Shown piece after piece: positions 33,347-44,300 of a stretch of DNA of 64,000 nt (its first letter is position 1; each line of letters starts with the position of its first letter). Source of the stretch: Codonopsis lanceolata (taxonomy: Eukaryota > Streptophyta > Magnoliopsida > Asterales > Campanulaceae); assembly GCA_013146195.2 (NCBI GenBank), contig CM028380.1:86430049-86494048 (forward strand), given 5' to 3'. Under the pieces are notes generated by a model. It searched no databases and was not told the DNA's origin. It saw only the letters and a program-made list of their open reading frames with translations. The position numbers were made by a program, and so were the translations under genes.

Positions 33347-33523
33347 ATGTTGTGGATGATGAAGACTTTTTTCAAATTGCAGGTTTTAGGGTTCTTGTTG
33401 ATGGTTGGTTTTCTCCAATCCCAAGCTAATGTGGCTCGTCATATGATGCTGCACAATCTGGTTTTGGGCCGGTCCTTGCGGTTTGTAGGATATCTGGGCT
33501 TAACTGAATGTGAGAACTCCTAA
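33347..33523 (+). CDS. Small ORF with predicted signal peptide (58 aa), possibly a truncated gene
   Basis: The frame opens MLWMMKTFFK at 33347; in-frame ATGs at 33356 and 33359 may be the true starts. Residues 5-27 have a lysine and then a hydrophobic core (LQVLGFLLMVGFLQSQA), a classic secretory signal with a plausible cleavage site after SQA. The remainder (about 30 residues, basic, one Cys) matches no family I know. The TAA at 33521 lies inside sequence that looks like the start of the next retroelement (tgtgagaactcc at about 33509), so the original protein may have been longer and been cut by that insertion. A chance ORF is possible. Confidence 0.4.
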   Translation: MLWMMKTFFKLQVLGFLLMVGFLQSQANVARHMMLHNLVLGRSLRFVGYLGLTECENS

Positions 33524-34325
33524 AACCCTGTCAAAAGAGGAAAAACCTTAGATGGAATGCAAGGCAGGGCCTCGCAAAACCCCTCAGGTGTGAGAGTAAG
33601 TATTGAGCTTAGTTGAAAGCAAATTAACAGGGTTTCGGTATGTAGAATAGTGCGTACCTTTCAAATGAGATTTTATGAAGTATATATAGCCTTTCTGGGA
33701 GTAAGATCCGGGTTAGGCTATGATCACGGCGATATTTTAGGACTGCGATACCATAAATGCGGGTTGACCGCGTAACCGAAGGAATCATGGCTAAAATCTC
33801 GGGATCAGCGAGGTTATCTCGAAATTAATACCGAGCTCAATCGGGCAGCCTTGTTCTCTGCTCGCTGAGTGATAGAGAAATTCCTGCTCGGGATAGATGT
33901 ACGATGATCATCTCGCGGCTATCCTGCTCGGGTAATTTCTTTCCTGGTCTCTGTCGTGCATGTGACTACCACGTGTTGGAGCCTGTGCTTGGCTCGTGAC
34001 CAAAGTTTGGGCCGAGCTCATCAGTGGCCCCCTGCTCCCTGTTCGGCGAGTATTTATGCTCGGCGCAGGGAGCAAAACACTTGTATGATTTTATTGTTGT
34101 CGAAATGAAGGGAGCTGCCTTATTGGTGACGGTTAGTGCATTCGGAGCGCCGTTTGCAGGGAGACTGAAAAGACTCTTCGGAAGTGACAGCTGTTGAGTT
34201 CAGTCATGATGAGCTGCGTGTTTTCGAGGCAGGCATTAATGGCGGGCTTGATCGGGTGCTTCGCAGCCGCCTTTCTTTGAAATTATGGGCGCGTGATTTG
34301 GGCGCCTTCTTCCCAAAATTTCGCC

Positions 34326-34720
34326 TATAAAAGGGGTAAAACCCTAACCCTTTTTCTTTTTTACTGCCTTCTAACCTTCAATTGCTCCACCTTGCTCCTG
34401 CTATTACTTTCCTCATTGGCGATTCTCTTTTCTAACAAGAAACTCGTTTCTGTCATTCTGGATCACTTCAACATTTCAGCTTCTGGCAAATTGATTCCCG
34501 TTCAACGCACAAGTAAGTTTCTCCTGTTTTAATTCTCTTCTGTTTCTTTGAGTTTTCTGGTTTCAGTTCTTTCTGTGTTCTTCATGTTCATGGTTTTCTG
34601 GGTAGATTCTTAGGACCTTCAGTTTAGGCTTGGGTAGTTTGCAGGGAGATCAAGGAAAAACCTTCGAAGAATCATAAGTTTTCTGGGGATTAACCCAGAT
34701 TATTGCTCGATCTGTTGTAG
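34326..34720 (+). promoter_or_regulatory. TATA box and 5' leader intron of the gypsy-type element
   Basis: TATAAAAGGGG at 34326 is a strong TATA match. A donor AA|GTAAGT at 34513 and an acceptor TTGTAG ending at 34720, one base before the ATG at 34722, define a likely leader intron of 208 bp. Confidence 0.5.
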
Positions 34721-34721
34721 G

Positions 34722-37375
34722 ATGTCTTCCCCTCTTCGACTTTTTGATGACAGTTCTGATCATGAGCAAGAAGCTTATGATTATGACCATGGTGCCCAGG
34801 AGCATCATTCACCCGTAGATTCTGAGAGAACGGGGTCTGACGTGTTGATTTCAGAGAGGAGGAATACTCAAGAAGCAAGTAGTCATGCTTTCCCTGAAAG
34901 GGTTGTGAATGATGTGACCACCGACCAGGACGAGGTAGACGAGGCGAGCTCGAGTGAGATGCCCAGCGACGAGGAAGTGGCTGGTCGACCCCGAGCGGGT
35001 AGGAGACCTCGCAACGAGGATTATTTTAATCTGAGCTCGCTTGTTCACTGGGAGTCGATGGACTCAGTTGTAGAGGTGGGGAACTGGTTTGACTCCATTG
35101 GGATTTCCAGGGAAGATTATCGAGGTGTCCCTTACGAATCCGAGATGACTCCTGCTCAGATGAGGAGCAAGACCAAAAGAATGGTCTTTTTCTATGATTT
35201 CTTTCGCGTCGGGATGCGTTTTCCACTAGATCCCTTTATTGTCGAGTTCTTAAGGGAGGCCAATGCCGCCCGTGATCTCCAACTCACTACGATGTCGATT
35301 CTCGACGCTTTAGTGCGACTGGCAGTTAGTTGGGTTTGAACCAGAGATGACCATACTCCGAAAGCTTTTTCAATTTACTAAGGACAAGAAATCGGGTAGG
35401 ATTATTGGCCGATCAAAAGCCGGAGCATTGAAGTTGTTTACTGAATTTCCCCACAAGGTTGACAAGTGGGATAAACGGATTATTGTTGTGGAATCCCGAG
35501 TTGGGTGGCCTTTTGCTCCGTCCCCTTACGTGATGAAACCTCCAAGTTACGATCGATACGCCACTTTTACCGGGGAGGATAGGTGTATGGCTATGTTGCG
35601 AGGAGCTCTAGGAGTGACCGAGCAGGGTCAACAGTGGTTGGTTGACTGGAAGTCAATCGTGCAAGATGCACGGTTTCGCTTGGCCTAATGTATCCAAATG
35701 CCGTGGAGGTGTGGATCCTTTGATTGTCATAACGCCGATCCAGCCCATCCTTTGGGACTTGTCATGGTCACAAGTTCCCCAATGAGTCGAAGTTATGCGG
35801 CCCGGGGGATTGTACACCCCGACTTGACTTTGAAGATGCCGGTATTTATTCTTTATTGTTGATTATGAATCTTATGTAAAATATCTCGATGGTGTCTAAC
35901 CAGCTTTCTCTTTGTGTTGACAGTGGTGAAAGACATACTGAGGCAAAGGAAGATCGAGTTCAAGGCGAGGTCTGTTGCTCGCCATGGTGAGCTGATCGGC
36001 CGCGAGCAGCCCGCCTCTGAATCCTTACCCAAGGCCCCCTTTTCTGAAAGGAGCAAAAAATCATCTCGTGCTCCTGGTTCCTCAACTGAACCGAGGTCTC
36101 CTCGAGGCGGCGCCGACCACCGAGCACTCTTCTCGAAAGAGACCAATTGTGCCCGATTCTCGAAAGCAGAGGCCTGAGCACCCGACCACGAACAGGGGTA
36201 GCGAACCCTAAGAAACAATTCAAGTGGCCGATCCCGCACCCTCTTCCGTCCTTCCCACGCTTCCGGCCACGGGGCTTCCTCCTCCCCCCCCTCGTCATGA
36301 AGAGCCATCCCGGGGAGCTTCCCCTAGTTGGCTGAGAGCCAATTTTGTGGCGCCCGTATCTCGAGATGGGGTTAGGGGCCCTTGTGAACGAAGTGCTGCC
36401 CCCCTCTGACGGAATTAACATTCGCGACGGGGACGATGAGCGCCAAGCCATGCTTATGCGTGGAATCCTCGAAAAGGGTTGTCCATCCCGATGTTGTCCG
36501 CGGAGATGCCGAGACGCCGAACAAATGGTCCGCTTCTGGTGAAGCCGGTTTGCTAATCACGAGGTAAATCATGTCTCGTTATTTGATGAAGACGATTGTT
36601 GCCGGTAACTTATATTTTCTCGCTTCATGTAAATTTTTGTTTTGCGCAGCTTCCAGCATTGTCACTCTTTCTCGCATTGCTGCGCACGTGATGAGTATAA
36701 AGACAAGGCCGAGCGCTTTTTGAGCGTAAACGAAAGTCCGATGAAGCCGCTGCTCCTACAAAGAGGACTTGTTGGCTAAGGACAAAGAAGTCCTGACAAA
36801 GGTTGCCGAGCTGTCCAAGCTCGAGGAGGAGGTTATCCGCCTGAAAGCCCGTGGAATTTGCTCAAAATGGGAGGTGGTCGCCGTAAAACCTTGAGCGAGA
36901 GAGGAAGAAATTTGAGGATGCACAGATTGCTGCCGAGCAGAAAGAGAGAGCTTGGCGTGCCAGCCGACACGGAGGTCATGCCGCCAAAACCGCAGCCCAT
37001 CAAGATTTTAAGAAGGCCACCGAGCTTGACCAGCTCGTGGATGCAAAGTCGGTTCCTTACTACTCCCAAGGATGCAACCATCGCTTTGCGATGTTGGCGA
37101 AAGCACTGCGCCCACGGACATAACCCCGAGATGATGGCAAGGCGGGAGCGGCCGCCTCGTGTGTCCATGGTTCTGAGTAGCCATGCTTTGATCCCTTACA
37201 CCGTGGATGAATTGGGGATCATTGCGAATAATGACAGGAGAGCGATGAGCCTGAGTGATTCCTCCGACTGCTGCTAATAATGTGGTTGTTCAAATGAACG
37301 CTATTTTCGAGAGCGAGGCCAACGACGACGAGGACGAGGATCCTACTCCCCAACCCGTGTCCTGATAATAGATGT
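34722..37375 (+). pseudogene. Gypsy-type element protein pseudogene (Transposase_28-like, with coiled coil)
   Basis: The ATG at 34722 opens an acidic N-terminus (many D/E, about residues 5-90) followed by a basic patch (RPRAGRRPR). A domain with FYDFFRVGMRFPLDPFIVEFL fits the Transposase_28 (putative gypsy type) family. A +1 frameshift near 35325 moves the protein to another frame (EMTILRKLFQF...GWPFAPSPYV), which stops at 35686. A possible intron at about 35840-35924 (GGTATT...TTGACAG) leads to VVKDILRQRK. A proline-rich part follows at about 36230-36340, then a coiled-coil part (ELSKLEEEVIRLKA, about 36810) and an acidic tail near 37310. Many stops occur after 36170. The function of the family is unknown; this copy is broken. 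Confidence 0.6.
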
Positions 37376-37615
37376 CGAGGAGAATCAGCAGTCGAAACAA
37401 ATTTGCTTCCTCCCGCCAGAGACTTCAGCTACCTCTTCTCCCACCTCTTCCCCCCGATATTCCGAGACTGAGACACTTTGCCGAGCTAGACACCTCGGGA
37501 CAAATTAATCGAAAGGTGAGGAATTAGATAACCTCGATGGTCTTTGTATTTGTTTCCCTTCTTATGTAATGAAAATAATTATAATGAGAACTTTTATTTC
37601 AAAAATATGTATGAA

Positions 37616-37715
37616 NNNNNNNNNNNNNNNNNNNNNNNNNNNNNNNNNNNNNNNNNNNNNNNNNNNNNNNNNNNNNNNNNNNNNNNNNNNNNNNNNNNNN
37701 NNNNNNNNNNNNNNN
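37616..37715. other. Assembly gap (100 N)
   Basis: Exactly 100 N is the common placeholder for a gap of unknown size. Sequence to the left is transposon, and to the right is intron of the NOL10-like gene, so the gene's 5' exons and the element's right end may both lie in the missing part. Confidence 0.98.
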
Positions 37716-38358
37716 GATTTACAGATTTTACCTTTCTTCTCTTTACCTGATATTTAAGCCATCTACTTTCTTGTTTCTTGTTTACATGTTTAGGGGCTGA
37801 CGTCACACTATTCTTGTAGGGAAGACATTGAAATCCAATAGGTCAGTAGGCTGTTGGTGCTTATAGATATCTGCATTGGAGAGTGGTGCTTTGATTTCCT
37901 CTTGGTTTTGACACTGTTTTTTAAGGGCCACTTTTTTTTTATTTATTGCAAGTATTTATAAAGAAACTTACCCTGTATGGAAACATTCGCAATCTAAATG
38001 GGCTGCTAATGTGTCTATTTTGTGTAACTTAGCTATATCAGCATTTTAATTGTAAAACAAAAGAAATTAGTGTGATATAGATATATGATGCAGAAATAAA
38101 CTCATGTTATAGTCTTCTATCCATATCAAATTCACATGATTGAATATCTGTTCACGTTGCATCAAGTTGTAAGATGATTCTTCTTTAGCTTCAGCTGGTG
38201 GATGTTGTTTCTAGAATGTCAGTACATCTCACTTTGTTGTGGAATGCTTGATATTTCTGAGTTTATTTACTCTTTTCATAAAAACTTCTATTATTAAGTC
38301 TTGAAAAATAAGCTGTTGTTGGTATTCTTTTTATCTTTTTATATTGATTTTTTAACAG
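37716..38358 (+). other. Intron sequence right of the gap
   Basis: AT-rich, with no recognisable coding sequence. It ends in the acceptor TTTTTTAACAG used by the first visible exon at 38359. Exons for the protein part just before GRFLSS were searched for here and not seen. Confidence 0.6.
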
Positions 38359-41300
38359 GGCGCTTTCTATCCTCACTGAACACACAATCCCCAGCTTTAA
38401 ATGTAGTATCTAGGAGGTTGGTGAGATTTATTCCTTTTTGTGCTCACTTGTACATTTTGGCACCTTTGCTTCTCTAGTCTAGTTATTAATACAGTTCTGT
38501 TTGTAATTCAGCAAGCTTCATGGCCTAGTTGCTGGTGGTGGTGAGCGATGGTGCTGTTGAATGCTTTGACATGAGAACAAGAGCTTCAGTTGGTAGGCTT
38601 AATGCTTTTGAACCTGCTGGTGGAAGTGACGAGGTACTTTGGTTGCTTCCTGATGCCCATCTAGAATTCATAGTTATGAACAGCTGTTTAATGAGAAATA
38701 TGCTACCAGTATAACTGCATCTCTTCATATCAAATACCTGAGTTCTCAAAGCTCACCGAGTCCAAGGCATATGATTTAGAATGATATATTTGTGAATTAC
38801 ATGCTGGGCCTATATGTATACCCTATTCATGGAAACTCTAATGGTCTGCTCGGTTCATGGATTTCCTTGGGGAAAATGGAAGGGAAGAAAAATGTTACAA
38901 TTGAAAGTTATTTAAGTGTGTTTGGAACTTTGTATATAAAAGTGTGTATTGGTTCCTGGAAAGCCAGTAAAGCATTTTTTAAATCCCATTCTCCATGGCA
39001 ATTATGTTGCGATCATACAAATACCTTTTCATTTTTGTTACTTTCCCTTTAATTGGTGATCCAAATTGATTGCTAGTGTTCACTGAAACTGCTTCCTGGA
39101 AATAAGTAATCTTGAAGTTGCTAGGTAGGAACCTAAAGTTTTTCTGCTTTTAAACTGATGAGTTATGGCAGAAACAAAATTAGTATTGTATATTCCTATA
39201 AGTGACACCAGTTTATACGACTTCATCTGACTTGGTATCTTTAAAACCATACATAAACTGCAGGAGGTCACTGCGGTAGAGTTTGATGGAGATGGAGGCT
39301 ACCTCATGGCTGTTGAAGTAGTGCTGGAAGGGTATATCATTCTAGATTTTCTATCTCATGCTCATTATGTTGTTTACACATTCTTAATCCATTTATTTTC
39401 CATAAAATTTGGTTTTAGATGTAATTTCTACTTATAGAGATAGTAGTTTAATCGAAAGAAAAGGTGAATACATACACATATGGTCTGGTGTAGGTATGAG
39501 AACTTCTATTTTTGTTTTGACTACAGAGAGTCGTGAGAATTATGGTTATAGAGTTTCCTTCACTTACCTTATGGTTTCATTGCCATGGTTTTCGAAGCAC
39601 ACAGATTTTTCTGGTCTATATTACACTATCCGCTCCATGCAAAGAGTCTTCCATTCTATTTTGGGATGTTGCACAGGAAGAGTTTACTTTCAGAAAAGCC
39701 ATGCTTACAATCTCCATGACCTTTCAACTTTGTCTTTTTCAAGCGTTAAAAGCATCTTGGCCATGCTCAAGTATTTTTGTGATAATGGCCAACTCTAATG
39801 CTACTGATATATCCCGTAATTTTCTTTGAGTGGAATGGAGTAAGTTTTTCCATGTTAATTGCATTTAGTTTATCAATAAAAAATTGCATTTAGTTTCACT
39901 CATCCATTTATTGTCCTATGATTAGTTCCTAACCTCTTATCAATATCTATTTTGAGCTAAAGACCCATTATTGCTATTGTGCAGATAATGATATATGATT
40001 TGCGCTCTTCATCTCCTTTAAGGGTAGAGGATCACAAGTGAGTTAGCTGTTAAAGTTTGCTATTGATACTATTGCCATTTACCTTTTTTTGGTGATTATA
40101 TAATGACGGAGTCAACCTTTTATTGTCGCTTATGAAATTGTTGGTTCTTGCAATCTGGCAATCTTTTGCAGGTATGGAAGCCCGATATTGAACATCAAGT
40201 GGCATCAAACTTTGAATTCTGAGCGAGCAAAGCTAATTACTACAGATAAGCATATTGTCAGGATTTGGGACCCTGATACAGTAAGAAACTCTTTCATCTG
40301 CATCTGAAAAGTTTCCTATCTGGTGTCATCTTTAGCTTTTCAACTTGATGCTCTGTTGTAGTGTTTCTGTGTGTGTGTGCGCGTGTACTTACCAGACATG
40401 ATTGTCTTTGAAGTGTTCACGGTGAAGGGAGGGGTTAGGTACAATGTTAAGGAACTTGACTCTGTTGGAAATCCCCAGGCGTCATTATCACTGTTTACAG
40501 AACTTTCTCAGTTTTAGGTGTGGATCTTGAGGCCGCCCTTCTGCATTACTTCATGCAACATGTTTTGCACATAGAATACCCCCCTTCTCGGCCTCATTTC
40601 ATAAAATTTGTAAAAAAACAATAGTTATTGTAGCTGCTTTTGATGTTAACCGCCTTTTTATTTTTTGATGTAAAATCTTGAGTGGTTTTGGATCCAGCAA
40701 CGTGGTCACTGAAGCAGATTACATTTGAGAAAAAGTTGTCTATGTATCAAAATAAAAACTTGTTATGATTAGGTTCTTGGAAGAAATTTTGGGACCGAGG
40801 AAACTGATTGGTACACTCTCTGGGTAAATATCCTTGCCTGCTTCTTTTCCAGTCGTTCCCCTGTTTCCTCATGTCAGATTCAATAATGGAATCCATAATC
40901 TATAGGTGGACAAGTAACAACAATATTACTGATATAAGAGGCTAGTTATAGGGTTTTCAGCATTTATCAAATGGGATTGGTTTATCTAAAGTCACTGTGT
41001 AAATGACTGACATAGCTATTTGTTATGGTGTTAAAGTTATTGCGGATGAGAAAACATGGGCTTCAGTTTTATCAGGATTGCATTTTGTACACGTTTATAT
41101 ATGTCTATACTCTACAGTTCTTATACAGCTGCTAGCTACGTGTGGCTGAGTCTACTGGGATATACTGGAAATTTAATGTGATCCTTCAGGATTCTATCAG
41201 TTCTCAATCAAGTTCTTTGATGCTTTCAGGGAGAGCGCATGACTAGCATTCAACCAACCGCTGGATCTATAAACGATCTGTGTGTGTATAGAGAAAGTGG

Positions 41301-44300
41301 GTTGATGTTGTTGGCTTTGGACAACAACCAGATACCATCTTACTTTGTACCTGCCCTTGGACCTGCTCCCAGCTGGTGTTCTTACTTGGAAAACATAACA
41401 GTATGATTAATATTTCGACCTGGTTAGACTTGGCAGCCTATGCTTTTCGATTGTGGCAGTGTTAACTTGTTGCATTTATTTGTAGGAAGAGCTGGAGGAG
41501 GGTGCTGAAACATCTATTTATGATCACTTCAAATTTTTGACAAAAGAAGACCTTGAGAAGTTAAATTTAACGAATTTAATTGGCACCAATCTTCTAAGAG
41601 CCTCCATGCATGGTTTCTTCATTGATCACCGATTGTATAAGAAGGTGACTAGAGTTTTGTTTTATGCTTGCTTCTGTGAAATATACCATTTCTGCCCCTG
41701 CCTCTCCGTGGGACTATTTATTTGGCATTTTGAGAAATATAGTGTTTGGAGTTGTCCTCATCTCTATCAACTAGTCCTGTGGGTCTCCAGAAGAAATGAT
41801 AATTTTATGGAGATGGTGGATAGTGTCTTGTATCACATCTGCTTGAAGTAGTTAATCTTACAGTTCTATACGTTGTGTCTCTTTGCAGGCGCAATCGTTG
41901 GCTAATCCATTCGCCTATGATGATTATATAGAGCAGCGTAAAAAGGAGAAACTGGAAGCTGAACGCATGTCTCGAATTACGGTTAGTTCTTTGCATCATT
42001 GGAGTTTGCAGTTCGTTTATTTTGTTGAACAACTTTACATTTATCGATCAATGTTAGTAGTAAGATTAAGAACGAGCTAGTGTTTCAATATTGTTGCTCC
42101 TATCTTCATGTGGTGTTGGGTCTGTATGGGTTTTGCATCCTGGTATAATTCTTTTTACGGATGTCTTTTTTGAATAAAGATTCAGAATTTTTTTTATTCA
42201 CATTAGTAGAAACAACCAACAATTAACTAAGAAAAGCTAACAAAATGGTACTACCCTAACTGGTGCGTCACCTGCCTTCAAATGAGCGTCACTTTTTAGA
42301 AAATTTATCCCTAACGGGTGTCGCCTTTTCAATAGTCAACTATACGTAGTTAAATTTTCCAATGTAGCATTATGTGCTTTAATGAACCATTAGTGTTGTA
42401 AGGGAGTATATTTTTGTAAATTTGTTCATAAAGTTTTACAAATGTTGATTTTTTTTTTTGATAAGTAGAGATAAAATAAAATGAGCGGCAAAACAGGTGC
42501 GCGCCCTATTTACATAGGAAGTAAAGATAAATTGTTGAATTTTCTTATTTCTGTGCAAACCTCAAAAACTTAAAACTCATTTAGGGATGGAGGGATAACT
42601 TATTGATGTTATTTAAATTTTTTTGGTTACAACTGTTGAGGCATTGAAGTTAGAGTAAACAGATGAGCACCGGATGTTTGTGATCGTTATCGTTCATTTG
42701 ATTTTTTGCAAAATTGGGTATTCTTCTTGGTTCTCGCTGGTCTTGCCTGTAGGTTTTTTTTATGACCTCCTCTTATTATTTACAGCAATGAGTGTCCTTA
42801 ATTGATTCTCCTCATCCATATTTTTTCTTTTTATAGTTATATAGATGTCTCTTGATGCAGGAGCAGTTAGGGTAAGTTTATTTATGTGAATTCATTCTTG
42901 TTTCATTTGTACTTTAAGTATTAGGGGTTTTTTTAGTAATTTTTTACAAATAGAGTAGCATCTTAGGCCAATAATTTATGTAATCTTTCCTTGCTGTAAA
43001 TTGTAATTAGGTCTGGAATAATCTATCATTTTTCTTTTCCTCTGCCATTGTTATCAGACTGCCCCTTCTATTGTCTAGCATATTTCAAAGCTGTGGTTTT
43101 GAGTTTACCTAAAAATTGCTTTTGATTTCTCTTTTGGATGAGGCACATGCAACAAATCGCTACTAGAAGACACATAATTCCAAGAAATGTTGCAACATTT
43201 CTAAACGGCATAGCTAGTAAGATGGAACGATCAGATTTTCCAGAAATCACCACTTATTGGAGTTAGTAAAGCTAATATGATAAACCAGATATCACCGGAG
43301 CATTTTTGGTAAAGCACTGCATTGGATGGCTAGAGTACATTACAAGTAGAGTGCAATCATAAATCATTATCATAGAATAAACTAGATAAAGAGCACTCTT
43401 TCTAATATTCCCACTTATTTCCTCTCCTTGTTCGTGACCCCTTCCTTAGTGCTAAAGAGAATTGAGAAACTCGAAAGAGATTTCCTATGGGAAGGGGATA
43501 AAGAGAAGAGGAAATGTCACTTAGTCGGTTGGGATTCAGGGTCCGTTTGGTGCAGCGTTTTGAGACGCATCAGTTTTAAAACGCAGCGGTTTTAAAACAC
43601 AACGGTTTTAAAACGCAGCGGTTTTAAAACGTAGCTGTTTCTTTACAAACACGTTTGTTATGTAATTTCTAAACGCTATTTTCATAAACTTGAATAGTTG
43701 TCAAAAAGATAGTTTTTTTTTTTTGATAAGTAAGGTATATGTTAAAAATCAAAAGCGGCAAATAAGGAGCCGCAGCCTATTTACACAGGAGGAAAACTCC
43801 AATAATTACAGATTACAAAAATTCACTACAAAGTCAGCAAAAGAGTTGACCTCAGACCTAACACCGTCACTACACCAAAAAAACAGCAGCTGAAGCAGCT
43901 CATTCTTCAGCAACGACAAAGACCTTTCCACGTTATCAAAAACTCTCCTATTCCTTTCTTTCCAAATCACCCAGCATACTCCCAAAGGAATAGTCTGCCA
44001 AATAAAATCTCTCCGTTTCCTCTTGTGCAAGGACCAACAAAGGAAGAGATCCTTAATGGATTCCGGCATGGCCCAAGACAAGTTAAAAATGTGAAAAATG
44101 TAATCCCACAAGGCACCTGCTACCGGACAGTGAAGCAAAAGATGATCAGCACTCTCACCATTACATTTGCACATATAACACCAGCTCACTATCACCTTCC
44201 CGCGCCTCCTAAGATTATCCCCTGTAAGAATGGCTTCGTTCACCGCTTCCCAAATAAAGAAAGCAACTCTAGCCGGAGCTTTAGACTTCCAAATAGCTTT

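Larger units (their letters stand above)
33509..37615 (+). mobile_element. Putative gypsy-type element (Transposase_28-like), truncated by assembly gap
   Basis: A GC-richer region starts around 33509 (TGTGAGAACTCC). A promoter region of about 1 kb with TATAAAA at 34326-34332 leads to a coding region (34722-about 37375) of the plant family known as putative gypsy-type transposon. A second copy of the presumed LTR is not visible before the N run, so the right end lies in the gap. It appears inserted in or next to the 5' part of the NOL10-like gene. Confidence 0.5.

Noticed and set aside
35853..36451. Long minus-strand ORFs in the gypsy-type region
   Set aside because: They are GC-rich shadows of the plus-strand coding region and have no recognisable motifs.
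37716..38358. Upstream NOL10-like exons right of the gap
   Set aside because: No stretch reads like the expected protein part before GRFLSS and no suitable acceptor-donor pair frames one.
39409..39829. Two overlapping ORFs of about 100-130 codons as an alternative exon
   Set aside because: They lie in a normal intron, show no NOL10-type or other motifs, and the flanking exons join without them.
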